Below the pieces are notes generated by a model, which did no database searches, was not told where the DNA came from, and worked only from the letters and a program-made list of their open reading frames with translations. Shown one piece after another: positions 1-7,551 of a stretch of DNA of 64,000 nt (position 1 is its first letter; the number at the start of each line of letters is the position of its first letter). Origin of the DNA: Thalassospira lucentensis. Lineage in GTDB: Bacteria > Pseudomonadota > Alphaproteobacteria > Rhodospirillales > Thalassospiraceae. The stretch lies in contig NZ_JAATOV010000002.1 in NCBI RefSeq assembly GCF_011806425.1, positions 806,001 to 870,000 on the forward strand. The letters run 5' to 3'. Both the position numbers and the translations under genes were made by a program.

Positions 1-1
1 G

Positions 2-1120
2 GCACTTGCGCTGGAGCCCAGGCTCCTGATTGCCGATGAACCGACAACCGCCCTTGATGTCACGACACAGGCCCAGATCCTGAAGCTTATTCTTGATCTG
101 CGCGAACGCCGTGGCATGGCGGTGATGTTCATCACCCATGATTTCGGCGTGGTTGCGGAAATCGCCGATCAGGTGATCGTCATGCGCGAAGGCAAGGTCG
201 TTGAACGCGGTGACGCGAAGACGGTTCTTGAAGACCCGCAACACGACTATACCAAGCGCCTGCTCGATGCCATTCCAACCGGAAAACTGCCCGAGGCCCG
301 CACGCTCAGCGAAACACCAGCCCTTGAAATCAAAAACCTGCGTAAAACCTTCCGCACTGGTGGTGGGCTGTTCAAACCGGTCCGCGAAGTCCATGCGGTG
401 GATGATATCTCGCTTACGGTTGCGCGCGGCGAGGTTCTTGGTTTGGTGGGTGAATCCGGGTCGGGCAAGTCAACACTCGGTCGCACAGCGGTCCGCCTTG
501 TCACGCCCGATGGCGGGCATGTTATGGTCGGCGGTGTCGATCTGGCTGCCCTGTCTGAGGAAGAACTCCGCAAGCAACGCAACAAGGTCCAGATGGTATT
601 TCAGGATCCCTATGCGTCGCTTAATCCGCGTCAACGGATCATGGGGGCACTGACCGATGGACCGATCAATCGCGGCGTGCCAAAGGAAAAGGCACAGGCC
701 AAAGCCTGCGAATTACTTGAAATCGTCGGCCTGGGGGCTGATGCGGCCATGCGTTATCCGCACGAATTTTCCGGTGGGCAACGTCAACGCGTCGGCATTG
801 CCCGCGCACTTGCGATGGAACCCGATCTGATCATCGCCGACGAGGCGGTTTCGGCCCTTGATGTGTCGATCCAGGCGCAGGTGCTCGATCTGTTGCGTGA
901 TCTGCGTGAACGGTTGTCCTTGTCGATCCTGTTTATCACCCATGACTTGCGGGTTGCTGCCCAGCTTTGCGACCGAATTGCCGTGATGCAAAAGGGCCGA
1001 TTGGTTGAAATCGGTCGGGTTGATGAAATCTTCCTTTCGCCAAAAGAGGACTACACCCGACAACTTCTGGCGGCCGTGCCCGGCGGCAACTGGACACAAA
1101 CCAAAGAAGTACCCGCATGA
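2..1120 (+). CDS. Oligopeptide/dipeptide-type ABC transporter ATPase, two ABC domains, 5' end outside window
   Basis: The reading frame is open from base 2, so the gene begins upstream. The first visible residues are the Walker B end of a first ABC domain ([13 protein letters not shown]), followed by its H-loop (FITHD). A complete second ABC domain follows with Walker [11 protein letters not shown]-loop [10 protein letters not shown], signature FSGGQRQR, Walker [14 protein letters not shown] and a second H-loop FITHD. The [13 protein letters not shown] pattern and the tandem DppD-DppF arrangement are typical of ATPases that energise peptide, nickel or opine-type importers at the inner membrane. 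The stop overlaps the start of the next gene (ATGA at 1117), so it belongs to an operon with the dehydrogenase and amidase. The permease and binding-protein genes must lie upstream. The substrate cannot be read from this part; the downstream amidase suggests an amide- or peptide-like compound, which is inference. Confidence 0.93.
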   Translation, partial: ALALEPRLLIADEPTTALDVTTQAQILKLILDLRERRGMAVMFITHDFGVVAEIADQVIVMREGKVVERGDAKTVLEDPQHDYTKRLLDAIPTGKLPEARTLSETPALEIKNLRKTFRTGGGLFKPVREVHAVDDISLTVARGEVLGLVGESGSGKSTLGRTAVRLVTPDGGHVMVGGVDLAALSEEELRKQRNKVQMVFQDPYASLNPRQRIMGALTDGPINRGVPKEKAQAKACELLEIVGLGADAAMRYPHEFSGGQRQRVGIARALAMEPDLIIADEAVSALDVSIQAQVLDLLRDLRERLSLSILFITHDLRVAAQLCDRIAVMQKGRLVEIGRVDEIFLSPKEDYTRQLLAAVPGGNWTQTKEVPA

Positions 1121-2034
1121 TTGGTGTTCTGTCTTGCAGCAAGCTTGATTTGCGCGACATTTATGGCGCGCATTTCGAAACCTTGGCGCCCGAGCTTGAC
1201 CTGCGTCTGCCCCACGAAATCGATCGGCCCGAAGATGTGACCTTTATGGTCACCTTCGCGCCGGCCCCTGATGCCTTCACCCCCTATCCCAATATCAGGG
1301 CGGTGTATTCAATCGGGGCCGGGGTTGATGCAATCCTGTCTTGCCCGTCCTTGCCGCCGACGGTTGCGGTCCACCGGGTCGAGGATCCCGATCAGGCCCG
1401 GCAGATGGCCGGTTTTGCCGCCTTTCATGTCGTCTGGCATCACCGCAATATGGGCAACTGTCTTGCCAATCAGAAAATTGGTCATTGGCAACGCCAACTG
1501 ACCGGTTTGTCACCGCGTGCGCGCCGCATCGGGGTCTTGGGCTTTGGTCATATGGGACGCACGGTTGCCAAGGCGCTGGTGGCCTTGGGCTATCCGGTTG
1601 CAAGCTATTCGCGCTCCCGTCCGAACCCGTCCGAAAACGGCGTAACGCATTACAGTTCCCAGAATAGTGCAGGGGCATTTGATGATTTCCTCGCCCAAAG
1701 CGATATCCTGATCAACGTCCTGCCCCTGACCGATCAGACGCGGGGAATACTCGGGGCTGAAAACCTTGCCAAATTGCCCAAGGATGCGGCTTTGATCCAT
1801 CTGGGTCGCGGTGGGCAAGTCGATGAGGGTGCCCTGATGGATGCCCTTGATCGCGGCCATCTATCTGGCGCATCGCTTGATGTGTTTGATACCGAACCAT
1901 TGCCGACCGATCACCCGCTTTGGAGCCATGCAAAGGTGTTTGTCACCCCCCACGTGGCTTGCATCTGTGAACCGCCGGCTGCGGTTCTTTCGATCCGTCG
2001 GACCCAACTTGAACGACAGCCCCTCACAGCTTGA
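1117..2034 (+). CDS. D-isomer-specific 2-hydroxyacid dehydrogenase (GhrA-like)
   Basis: This 305-residue protein has the split substrate-binding and NAD(P)-binding layout of D-2-hydroxyacid dehydrogenases. The dinucleotide fingerprint GFGHMG is at residues 142-147. The catalytic Arg (LGRGG, R231), Glu (DTEPL, E260) and His (TPHVA, H279) are all present. The family reduces 2-keto acids such as glyoxylate or hydroxypyruvate, or oxidises the matching D-hydroxy acids, in the cytoplasm; its length fits the GhrA branch. Its ATG overlaps the stop of the ABC ATPase (ATGA), so translation is probably coupled. With the amidase 25 bases downstream it forms a transport-and-breakdown operon. The real substrate is unknown. 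Confidence 0.9.
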   Translation: MIGVLSCSKLDLRDIYGAHFETLAPELDLRLPHEIDRPEDVTFMVTFAPAPDAFTPYPNIRAVYSIGAGVDAILSCPSLPPTVAVHRVEDPDQARQMAGFAAFHVVWHHRNMGNCLANQKIGHWQRQLTGLSPRARRIGVLGFGHMGRTVAKALVALGYPVASYSRSRPNPSENGVTHYSSQNSAGAFDDFLAQSDILINVLPLTDQTRGILGAENLAKLPKDAALIHLGRGGQVDEGALMDALDRGHLSGASLDVFDTEPLPTDHPLWSHAKVFVTPHVACICEPPAAVLSIRRTQLERQPLTA

Positions 2035-2059
2035 ACCCAACTTAAAGGTAGCGCCGCCG

Positions 2060-3451
2060 ATGACCATTGATCCCAACTCCCTTTCCGCCCGTGAATTGGC
2101 CCGACGCATCAAAAATGGCGAACTGAGCGCCACCTCGGTCATTCGCCAGACCCTTGACCGGGTCACGCGCGTCAATCCCGCCATTAACGCCATCGTTCAG
2201 GATTGCGCCGAAGATGCCATGGCAGAGGCACAATACCTTGATGCCCGCATCGCCGCCGGTGATCCCGTCGGGCCGCTGGCAGGTGTTCCGGTTACCATCA
2301 AGGTGATCTCTGACCAGACGGGCTATGCCACCACCAATGGCACAACACTGGCCGCCGATTTGAAGGCAACCAGCGACAGCCCGTTTTTGCAAAACCTGCG
2401 TCGTAACGGCGCGATTGTCATTGGCCGTACCAACACACCGGCCTTTTCCTATCGCTGGTTCACATCCAACAAGGTCCATGGCACAACGCTTAATCCGCAT
2501 AATCCCGACCTGACCCCGGGCGGGTCATCGGGCGGGGCCGGTGCCGCAACATCGGCTGGATTGGGTCACATCGGCCATGGCACCGATATCGCGGGCTCAG
2601 TACGCTATCCGGCCTATGCCTGTGGTATTCACGGGCTGCGCCCGACCCATGGGCGTATTCCGATGTTCAATCAAACCGGGGGGGACCGCCCGATTGGCGC
2701 GCAGCTGATGGCCGTGTCAGGCCCACTTGCGCGTTCTGTTGATGATCTGAGGCTCGCACTCGAAGGCATGTCGGGCTACGCGGCCGATGACCCATGGAGT
2801 GTGCCGATGCCGCTGCGCGGGCCTGATTTCAATCGCCGTGTGGCGCTTGTTACCCATCCGGGCGGGATCAATACCGATCCGCGTATTGTCGCCGATCTCG
2901 AACGATCCGCTGAAATGTTCCGCTCTGCAGGCTGGACAGTCGAAACCCCGGATATTCCTGAAATCCGCGAGGCCGTCGATCTGCAAATTGATCTCTGGCT
3001 GTCCGATGATCATGCGGCCAAACTTACCGCGGCGCGCCAAGAAAACGATCCGGGTGCGATCGCCCTGCTTGAACATTATGCGGATCGGGCCAACGCCATT
3101 GATGTCGCCGCATTCAGCCAGCTTTTCATCCGCCGTGCAGCGCTTGTCCGCGCTTGGCGCGCCTTCCTGGGGGACTATCCTGTTGTCCTGATGCCGGTGT
3201 CGGCTGAACTCCCGTTCCGCAAGGACGAGGACCTCGAAGGGTCGGAAACATTGACCCGTCTGTGGGAATCCCAATTGCCCCAAATCGCCATTCCGTTGCT
3301 CGGCCTTCCGGCCATCTCGATCAGTACGGGTGTTGAAAACGGCGTCCCGTCCGGCGTGCAACTGGTCGCAGCACCTTGGCGCGAAGACATCTGCCTGACC
3401 GCGGGTGAGGTCCTTGAACAAGGCTTCGGCTTGCCTCAGATTCCAGAATAA
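2060..3451 (+). CDS. Amidase signature (AS) family hydrolase
   Basis: This is a 463-residue amidase-signature enzyme that would hydrolyse a C-N amide bond in the cytoplasm. The Ser-cisSer-Lys triad is visible: K81 (in VTIKV), cis-Ser S156 in GGSSGG and nucleophile S180 in DIAGSVR, with the usual 24-residue spacing between the two serines. I chose the ATG at 2060 because it gives the normal family N terminus and is preceded by an AAGG-like site at 2045; the frame stays open back to 1841 inside the dehydrogenase gene, but that extension has no family resemblance. It is the third gene of the transporter-dehydrogenase-amidase operon, which suggests that an imported amide is hydrolysed and the acid product further oxidised or reduced. 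GatA is unlikely because no gatB or gatC is adjacent. Confidence 0.9.
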   Translation: MTIDPNSLSARELARRIKNGELSATSVIRQTLDRVTRVNPAINAIVQDCAEDAMAEAQYLDARIAAGDPVGPLAGVPVTIKVISDQTGYATTNGTTLAADLKATSDSPFLQNLRRNGAIVIGRTNTPAFSYRWFTSNKVHGTTLNPHNPDLTPGGSSGGAGAATSAGLGHIGHGTDIAGSVRYPAYACGIHGLRPTHGRIPMFNQTGGDRPIGAQLMAVSGPLARSVDDLRLALEGMSGYAADDPWSVPMPLRGPDFNRRVALVTHPGGINTDPRIVADLERSAEMFRSAGWTVETPDIPEIREAVDLQIDLWLSDDHAAKLTAARQENDPGAIALLEHYADRANAIDVAAFSQLFIRRAALVRAWRAFLGDYPVVLMPVSAELPFRKDEDLEGSETLTRLWESQLPQIAIPLLGLPAISISTGVENGVPSGVQLVAAPWREDICLTAGEVLEQGFGLPQIPE

Positions 3452-3670
3452 AGCGCACAGCTCATATCACTGATGCACAATCGCTAGAAATTGAAAATCA
3501 GGTCGGCATTACCAGTAGTGACGCGGGAAAATACAAATCCGCAATTGATACTATTGAGATGTCGACCGCTCTCACAATGTAGTCATACCTTGACGTGCCA
3601 TGTTGAAGCCTCTCCTACGTTCACATTCCACATCAATGTGGCCATTACAGTCTTTTACACGAGTGAATAG
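3452..3670. other. Intergenic gap, no gene seen
   Basis: The 460 bases between the amidase and tRNA-Leu hold no convincing intact gene. The first 219 bases contain only a short inverted repeat, CCACAT-CA-ATGTGG, at 3628-3641. No U-tract terminator for the amidase operon is obvious. The rest of the gap contains the membrane-protein remnant described at 3671-3829. Confidence 0.6.
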
Positions 3671-3829
3671 TTAAGGCTGAACAGGTTGCGCAGGCATATC
3701 AGGCCATATCCCGCCCCAGAAAATGCCCGCGATCAACCCAAGGATAAAATACGTCCCGCCAAACAGCGGCGTAAAAAGCCTTAGTTCGACGTCGTAAAAC
3801 CAATTTGCGGACAGTATCCCGAAACACGT
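3671..3829 (-). pseudogene. Possible C-terminal remnant of a membrane protein
   Basis: On the minus strand a 52-codon frame runs between two stops and reads like protein: it has a hydrophobic, glycine/tryptophan-rich segment (TYFILGLIAGIFWGGIWP) followed by a short polar tail, preceded by an aromatic stretch NWFYDVELRLF. There is no ATG, GTG or TTG start before the hydrophobic part, and a TAA codon at 3830-3832 closes the frame upstream. It may be the last part of a decayed gene, or a frameshifted small gene. I do not recognise the family. Composition resembles real coding sequence more than the neighbouring gap does, but confidence is low. Confidence 0.3.
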
Positions 3830-3911
3830 TTACGGAATGGGCCGCTTTGAAAAGCCGGAATGAGATTTTTTGGCGCGATTATTAAATCGCTGAAAGCAAG
3901 GAGAGAAGAGA

Positions 3912-3997
3912 TGGTGCCCCCGGGGAGAATCGAACTCCCACTCACCAAGTGAAACAGATTTTGAGTCTGCCGCGTCTACCAATTCCGCCACAGGGGC
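3912..3997 (-). tRNA. tRNA-Leu (anticodon CAA)
   Basis: An 86-base tRNA with an encoded CCA end. The 7-bp acceptor stem pairs GCCCCTG with CGGGGGC. The anticodon loop is CTCAAAA, giving anticodon CAA, which reads UUG leucine codons. A long variable arm (built around CACTTGGTGAGTG) fits class II tRNA-Leu, and the T-loop TTCGATT and D-loop GGTAGAC are present. A sigma-70 promoter with a GC-rich discriminator lies just upstream (4038-4065). Confidence 0.97.
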
Positions 3998-4037
3998 TGA
4001 CTTTTATGGTGCATGTTGCACCCCATCAACGGCGCGG

Positions 4038-4065
4038 ATAATAGCGTTAAATTTTGCGGGGTCAA
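4038..4065 (-). promoter_or_regulatory. Sigma-70 promoter of tRNA-Leu with GC-rich discriminator
   Basis: Read on the minus strand: -35 TTGACC (4060-4065), 16-bp spacer, -10 TATTAT (4038-4043), followed by CCGCGCCG. A GC-rich discriminator after the -10 is the usual mark of stable-RNA promoters under stringent (ppGpp) control. Transcription would start near 4031, about 30 bases before the mature tRNA. Confidence 0.6.
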
Positions 4066-4156
4066 TGGGGGTTTGTTTAAAAATGTCATGATCTGTCCTG
4101 CAACGAACAGGATCATTGCGATTATCGGTAAAATGCGCTTTGATCTGCGCGCCTTT

Positions 4157-4181
4157 GACGGGGCTTTTCCCCGTCTTTCTT
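4157..4181 (+). terminator. Terminator-like hairpin in the leader of the dedA-dsbB pair
   Basis: The perfect 7-bp stem GACGGGG/CCCCGTC (4157-4163 and 4169-4175) has a TTTCTT tail and sits 40 bases upstream of the DedA-family start. No plus-strand gene lies between it and the oppositely oriented tRNA, so it may act as an attenuator in the leader of this operon. The U-tract is imperfect. Confidence 0.35.
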
Positions 4182-4220
4182 CAGATTTTGATCAACAAAT
4201 AAAAACAGGGCGCAACTGCC

Positions 4221-4808
4221 GTGCTTCGCAGCCTTTATGACTGGACAATGAACCTTGCCGCCCACCGCCATGCCGGATTGGCGTTGTTTTTTATCGCATT
4301 GATCGAAAGTTCGGTTTTTCCGATTCCCCCTGATATCCTTTTGATCCCCATGATCATTGCCGCCCCGACCAAGGCATGGCGCTATGCGCTGATCTGTCTT
4401 GCGGGGTCCGTGCTTGGCGGGATGATTGGGTATGGGATCGGGTATTTCCTGTTTGAGACCGTTGGCCAGCCCGTGCTTGAGCTTTATGGCTATGCCGCGA
4501 AGTTTGACCAGTTCCGCGAATACTATAATGAATGGGGCGCCTGGGCGGTCTTTATCGCCGGTGTCACGCCCTTCCCGTATAAAGTGATCACGATCTTGTC
4601 GGGGGTGACGGCGCTTGATCCGGTGGTGTTTACCATTGCATCGATTTGCGCACGCGGATTACGGTTCTTTGTCATTGCGGCGCTGATTTGGAAATTTGGT
4701 CCGGCGATACGCGATTTCATCGAAAAGCGTCTGGGCCTCCTTTTTACCATATTTGTTGTGGTTCTTATCGGGGGCTTTGCCGCTATTAAGCTTTTGCCCC
4801 ATGGCTAA
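4221..4808 (+). CDS. DedA/YqaA-family membrane protein (SNARE-associated/VTT domain)
   Basis: This 195-residue integral membrane protein has four to five hydrophobic segments and the DedA hallmarks: an acidic residue and Pro-rich re-entrant loop near the N terminus (ALIESSVFPIPPD), a central GSVLGGMIGYGIGY segment, and the second re-entrant loop with VTPFPYKV. The family is linked to inner-membrane homeostasis, and some members flip polyprenyl phosphate or phosphatidylethanolamine. The start used is GTG at 4221 with an AGGG site ten bases upstream; an ATG at 4248 is the alternative. It overlaps dsbB, so the two are probably co-translated. Confidence 0.85.
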   Translation: MLRSLYDWTMNLAAHRHAGLALFFIALIESSVFPIPPDILLIPMIIAAPTKAWRYALICLAGSVLGGMIGYGIGYFLFETVGQPVLELYGYAAKFDQFREYYNEWGAWAVFIAGVTPFPYKVITILSGVTALDPVVFTIASICARGLRFFVIAALIWKFGPAIRDFIEKRLGLLFTIFVVVLIGGFAAIKLLPHG

Positions 4809-5367
4809 ACGGGCTTCGCGCCCACATAAACCACCCAAGCAACACGGATCTTCGATGATTAAACTGCTTCGCGCCCGCAACGTCCCGGCCTTTCCGCCGA
4901 TTGCCCTTTTGCTGGTCTCTGTCGGCAGCCTGAGCTTCGCGCTATATGCGCAATATGTGCAGAAAATATTGCCCTGCGTTTTATGCCTGCATCAGCGCAC
5001 CCCCTATTACATCGTGGCGGGGCTTTCGGTTGTTGCCCTTTTGCTGCTGCGGTTTCCAAAGGTGGCGCGCCTTATGGTGTATCTGTGCGGGGTCGCCTTT
5101 GCATTTGGAACGGCAATCGCGGTGTACCACGTCGGTGTTCAGCATCTGTGGTGGCAAGGACCGGCCATGTGTGGTGGAGTCGAAAGCGGGGCAAGCTCGG
5201 TCGCGGACCTTAAGGCGCAGCTGATGGCCCAGCCGATTATTCGCTGCGACAAAATCGACTGGAAACTGTTTGGCATCACCATGCCAACGGTGAATGTGTT
5301 CTTCTCAGCCGCCTTGACGATCTTTTGTTTGATCGCGCCGTCACGCTGGATGAAGCAATCATCCTGA
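4801..5367 (+). CDS. dsbB: Disulfide bond formation protein B (quinone-dependent DsbA oxidase)
   Basis: DsbB re-oxidises periplasmic DsbA and passes the electrons to ubiquinone. With a start at 4801 the protein has 188 residues and four predicted membrane helices. The first periplasmic loop carries the redox pair C59-x-x-C62 (PCVLC), and the second loop carries C124 and C149, the two pairs expected of the family. The ATG at 4801 overlaps the stop of the DedA-family gene. An ATG at 4855 would give a 170-residue protein closer to the E. coli length and has an ACGGA site in front of it, so the true start is uncertain. A likely partner, the DsbA-like protein at 49452-50048, is encoded elsewhere in the window. 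Confidence 0.9.
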   Translation: MAKRASRPHKPPKQHGSSMIKLLRARNVPAFPPIALLLVSVGSLSFALYAQYVQKILPCVLCLHQRTPYYIVAGLSVVALLLLRFPKVARLMVYLCGVAFAFGTAIAVYHVGVQHLWWQGPAMCGGVESGASSVADLKAQLMAQPIIRCDKIDWKLFGITMPTVNVFFSAALTIFCLIAPSRWMKQSS

Positions 5368-5396
5368 CGTTAACGCGATCGCATTTCTAAACAGCA

Positions 5397-5428
5397 AAAA
5401 GCCGACGGCATCTGTTCCGTCGGCTTTT
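5397..5428. terminator. Bidirectional rho-independent terminator (dsbB / HNH)
   Basis: A 12-bp stem, AAAAGCCGACGG paired with CCGTCGGCTTTT, with an 8-base loop, lies between convergent genes. A-tract and T-tract flank both sides, so it can stop transcription in either direction. Confidence 0.9.
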
Positions 5429-5452
5429 GTTTTGGCCGGGATCGCGACGTCT

Positions 5453-6019
5453 TTAGAAATCGTAATCCAATTCGGTATCCCAGTATAAAAAATCCCGCCA
5501 ACTTTCATGGAGATAGTTTGGCGGGAAACGACGGCCTGTGGCCTGCAATTCGTGCATGGTGGGCTGTCCGGGGGCCCTGCGAAGCCGCAAGCCGGCCTCA
5601 CGGACCGATCGACTGCCCTTAAACAGGTTGCATTCAGAACAGGCTGTAACGATGTTTTCCCAGTTTGTCCGTCCGCCCCGTGATCGTGGGATAACATGAT
5701 CAAAGGTCAGCTCATTGGTCGGTAAGCGATCATTGCAATACTGACAGGAAAACTCATCGCGTAGGAAAACATTAAAACGCGTAAAAGCCGGGCTGCTTTT
5801 AAGCGGCACATATTCCTTAAGCGAGATGACACTGGGTAATTTCATTGTAAAGGATGGCGAATGGACTTCGCGATCATATTCCGAAAGCACGTTCACACGG
5901 TCTAGAAAGACCGACTTAAGCGCATCCTGCCAGGACCATAAAGACAGCGGGAAGTAACTTAACGGCCGAAAGTCGGCGTTAAGAACAAGTGCAGGACACA
6001 CATTGGGCGATAAATGCAT
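5453..6019 (-). CDS. HNH endonuclease family protein
   Basis: A 188-residue protein with a C-terminal-half HNH module: C92-x2-C95 and C127-x2-C130 form a zinc site, and D107-H108 plus the following N-rich stretch form the beta-beta-alpha metal nuclease core (FDHVIPRSRGG, then NWENIVTACSECN). The N-terminal half (LVLNADFRPLSYFPLSLWSW) is conserved in a family present as a single gene in many alphaproteobacteria. Its role is not known; it is not next to any restriction or phage gene here. I chose the ATG at 6019 because GGAG lies eight bases upstream; a GTG at 6052 would add 11 residues without a better site. It shares a terminator with dsbB. Confidence 0.85.
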   Translation of the reverse strand: MHLSPNVCPALVLNADFRPLSYFPLSLWSWQDALKSVFLDRVNVLSEYDREVHSPSFTMKLPSVISLKEYVPLKSSPAFTRFNVFLRDEFSCQYCNDRLPTNELTFDHVIPRSRGGRTNWENIVTACSECNLFKGSRSVREAGLRLRRAPGQPTMHELQATGRRFPPNYLHESWRDFLYWDTELDYDF

Positions 6020-6262
6020 ACCATTCGCTCCACCGTGTTTACCGAGTCGCACATTTTATTTAGCAGGTTCGAACATTTTGATTGATGAACATATCATGAC
6101 GTTCGAAAAACCGTGCGGCGCGGCCACATAAACCACTGATAGAGAAAAGTATAAACCAATTTCACAAAAGCGCAAAGCCCGTGTTCCGCCGAGTCGCGTT
6201 TCCGGTCCCCGTACCGGCGCAAGTCAAACGCCCACAAGAGGTCTCAACCATAATCACGGCAC

Positions 6263-6294
6263 AAAAAAAGCCGTCCATCACAGATGGCACGGCT
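6263..6294 (-). terminator. Second rho-independent terminator downstream of rpmB
   Basis: Read on the minus strand, the stem AGCCGT-C-CATC pairs across a short loop with GATGG-ACGGCT (one bulged base) and is followed by seven T residues (6269-6263). It lies 37 bases beyond the first rpmB terminator, making a tandem pair. Confidence 0.75.
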
Positions 6295-6330
6295 ATTCAT
6301 GCGGCTTGAAGCCAAGCCAAATTGAGGCAG

Positions 6331-6362
6331 AAAAAACGAAAGGCTCGCTAAAAGCGAGCCTT
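6331..6362 (-). terminator. Rho-independent terminator of rpmB
   Basis: A perfect 10-bp stem, AAGGCTCGCT with AGCGAGCCTT (6340-6349 and 6353-6362) and a three-base loop, is followed on the minus strand by CG and six T residues. It lies 32 bases after the rpmB stop. Confidence 0.9.
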
Positions 6363-6393
6363 CGTCAAATCTGTTCTTAAAGCAGAAGCCTAA

Positions 6394-6687
6394 TTAGGCA
6401 GCTTTTGCTTCAACAGCTTTGGCAACCTGGCGTTTGATTTTCACCAAGTCAGCCGGAAGCTTTGCATTTGCAGTGCTGAGCAAAAACGCATCCAGACCAC
6501 CACGTTTTTCGATGGTGCGGACAGCATTGGTGGTCAGACGCAGACGCACCGAACGACCGAGCGACTCGCTAAGCAGCGAAGTCGGCTGCAGGTTCGGAAG
6601 AAAACGACGTTTGGTACGATTGTGGGCGTGGCTCACATTCATGCCGACCAAAACGCCTTTGCCGGATACCGGGCAGCGACGTGCCAT
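6394..6687 (-). CDS. rpmB: Large ribosomal subunit protein bL28
   Basis: This is the 97-residue bL28 protein of the 50S subunit. It starts MARRCPVSGKGVLVG and carries the basic NVSHAHNRTKRRFLPNLQ core expected of the family. The ATG at 6687 is preceded by AGGAGA at the right distance; the frame is open further upstream but that part is untranslated leader. It is a single-gene unit with its own sigma-70 promoter (6762-6790) and terminators. Confidence 0.97.
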   Translation of the reverse strand: MARRCPVSGKGVLVGMNVSHAHNRTKRRFLPNLQPTSLLSESLGRSVRLRLTTNAVRTIEKRGGLDAFLLSTANAKLPADLVKIKRQVAKAVEAKAA

Positions 6688-6761
6688 GACCTGATCTCCT
6701 GGTCTATAAATTCGCAAAAGGACGCTTGGCCTGAACACGCAGGCCCGCGCTTGGAGCCGGG

Positions 6762-6790
6762 TTATTACCGCCTCTGACCAATGTCGTCAA
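6762..6790 (-). promoter_or_regulatory. rpmB: Sigma-70 promoter of rpmB
   Basis: Read on the minus strand: -35 TTGACG (6785-6790), 17-bp spacer, -10 TAATAA (6762-6767), then a C/G-rich discriminator (CCCGGC). This fits a growth-rate-controlled ribosomal protein promoter; the leader would be about 70 bases. Confidence 0.65.
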
Positions 6791-7182
6791 GCCTTCATCA
6801 ACGCAATCAACCGACAAAACGCTGATCAGGGCTATTTTGACGCCAATTTACGGTATTCGTCGTATTTTTCCCAACTCAACCGCAAGAAGTCAGCCCCATT
6901 TCAAACCAGCGCGACAATACCAATCAGCCAATTTTGCCGCAAATAAATAGAAAATGCGCTGAGCTTCTGCCCGATTCTCAGCCTTAAGGGACTATATATA
7001 GACCCAACACATTATATATAGTGATATCCGAAGCCCCACTTCCAAACCCCATAGGTACTGGATTCTCATTCAAACGGCTTTCGGACGCTCGTTCGTCCCC
7101 TGCCCCATACTGCAATTCAAATCATGGGCCAGTGCACCTTACGCGGCGATCGGCTGCACTGCTTAATCGCGGGCTAATGTAA

Positions 7183-7196
7183 TTGATACGGATCAA
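7183..7196 (+). promoter_or_regulatory. FNR/FixK-type box (TTGAT-N4-ATCAA)
   Basis: The sequence TTGATACGGATCAA is a perfect match to the Crp/FNR-family consensus used by FNR, ANR and FixK. Its centre is at 7189.5. A weak -10-like TAGCTAT lies around 7220-7226, which would place the box near -41.5, the class II activation position. The first gene downstream is the small membrane protein at 7271. Confidence 0.6.
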
Positions 7197-7270
7197 AGTA
7201 AATGCGCGCAAATGCGTGGTAGCTATACCGTTATAGAGTTCAAAATTTTCCTTTGAGAGCAAGGTGCAAA

Positions 7271-7459
7271 ATGAAAACAGATAGTAAAGTGTCGCTGCCC
7301 CTTTTGGGCATTCTGCTGGTCGCAGTTGTCGGGCTGGTGCTGTATCTGGTGGGCTTTGTCCTTGCCCATCTTGGGGTGCCAATCGCATCAGCATGGATTT
7401 ACGTCGCACTGGCCCTAGTGCCGGTCGCATTCTTGGTGCTGATTGATTTTAGCCGCTAG
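7271..7459 (+). CDS. Small two-helix membrane protein, putatively oxygen-regulated
   Basis: A 62-residue protein made of a short charged N terminus (MKTDSKVS), two hydrophobic helices (about residues 9-32 and 38-58) separated by a small loop, and the tail DFSR. I do not recognise a family. The ATG at 7271 has AAGG seven bases upstream. It is monocistronic: a perfect FNR-type box lies about 75 bases upstream and a strong terminator (7493-7525) follows. This setting argues that the gene is real and induced when oxygen is low. A function in a respiratory complex or in membrane adaptation is possible but not shown. Confidence 0.7.
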   Translation: MKTDSKVSLPLLGILLVAVVGLVLYLVGFVLAHLGVPIASAWIYVALALVPVAFLVLIDFSR

Positions 7460-7492
7460 GTCTTCTTAACGACGCGGCAAAAAGATTAAATG

Positions 7493-7525
7493 CGGCCTGC
7501 CATGTTTTGGCGGGCCGTTTTTTTT
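7493..7525 (+). terminator. Rho-independent terminator of the small membrane protein gene
   Basis: A 10-bp stem CGGCCTGCCA/TGGCGGGCCG (one G-T pair) with a five-base loop is followed by eight T residues. Confidence 0.92.
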
Positions 7526-7551
7526 ATGCGCCGTCATGTGCCTTTAAACGT

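Larger units (their letters stand above)
6020..6393. other. Intergenic gap with two minus-strand terminators
   Basis: The 374 bases between the HNH gene and rpmB hold no gene that I can support. The side next to rpmB has two terminator hairpins in tandem (6331-6362 and 6263-6294). The side next to the HNH gene carries repeated TTCGAA words (around 6068-6075 and 6101-6106) that may belong to its promoter. Confidence 0.6.
6688..7270. other. Gap of 583 bases holding two promoters, an AT-rich palindrome and an FNR-type box
   Basis: No gene is supported here. The segment next to rpmB carries the rpmB promoter (6762-6790). The middle is AT-rich and contains a perfect 10-bp inverted repeat, ACTATATATA/TATATATAGT (6991-7000 and 7013-7022), and a GCTGAG/CTCAGC pair nearby. 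The right end carries a perfect FNR-type box (7183-7196) in front of the 62-residue membrane protein gene. Confidence 0.6.

Noticed and set aside
2717-3421. 234-codon minus-strand frame opposite the amidase
   Set aside because: Antisense to a gene with a complete catalytic triad; no ribosome site or family resemblance.
4013-4240. 75-codon plus-strand frame before the DedA gene
   Set aside because: It crosses the tRNA promoter and the leader hairpin, has no ribosome site and reads like non-coding sequence.
6068-6106. GTTC/GAAC words before the HNH gene as a LexA box
   Set aside because: The alphaproteobacterial LexA site needs GTTC-N7-GTTC; the spacings here do not fit.
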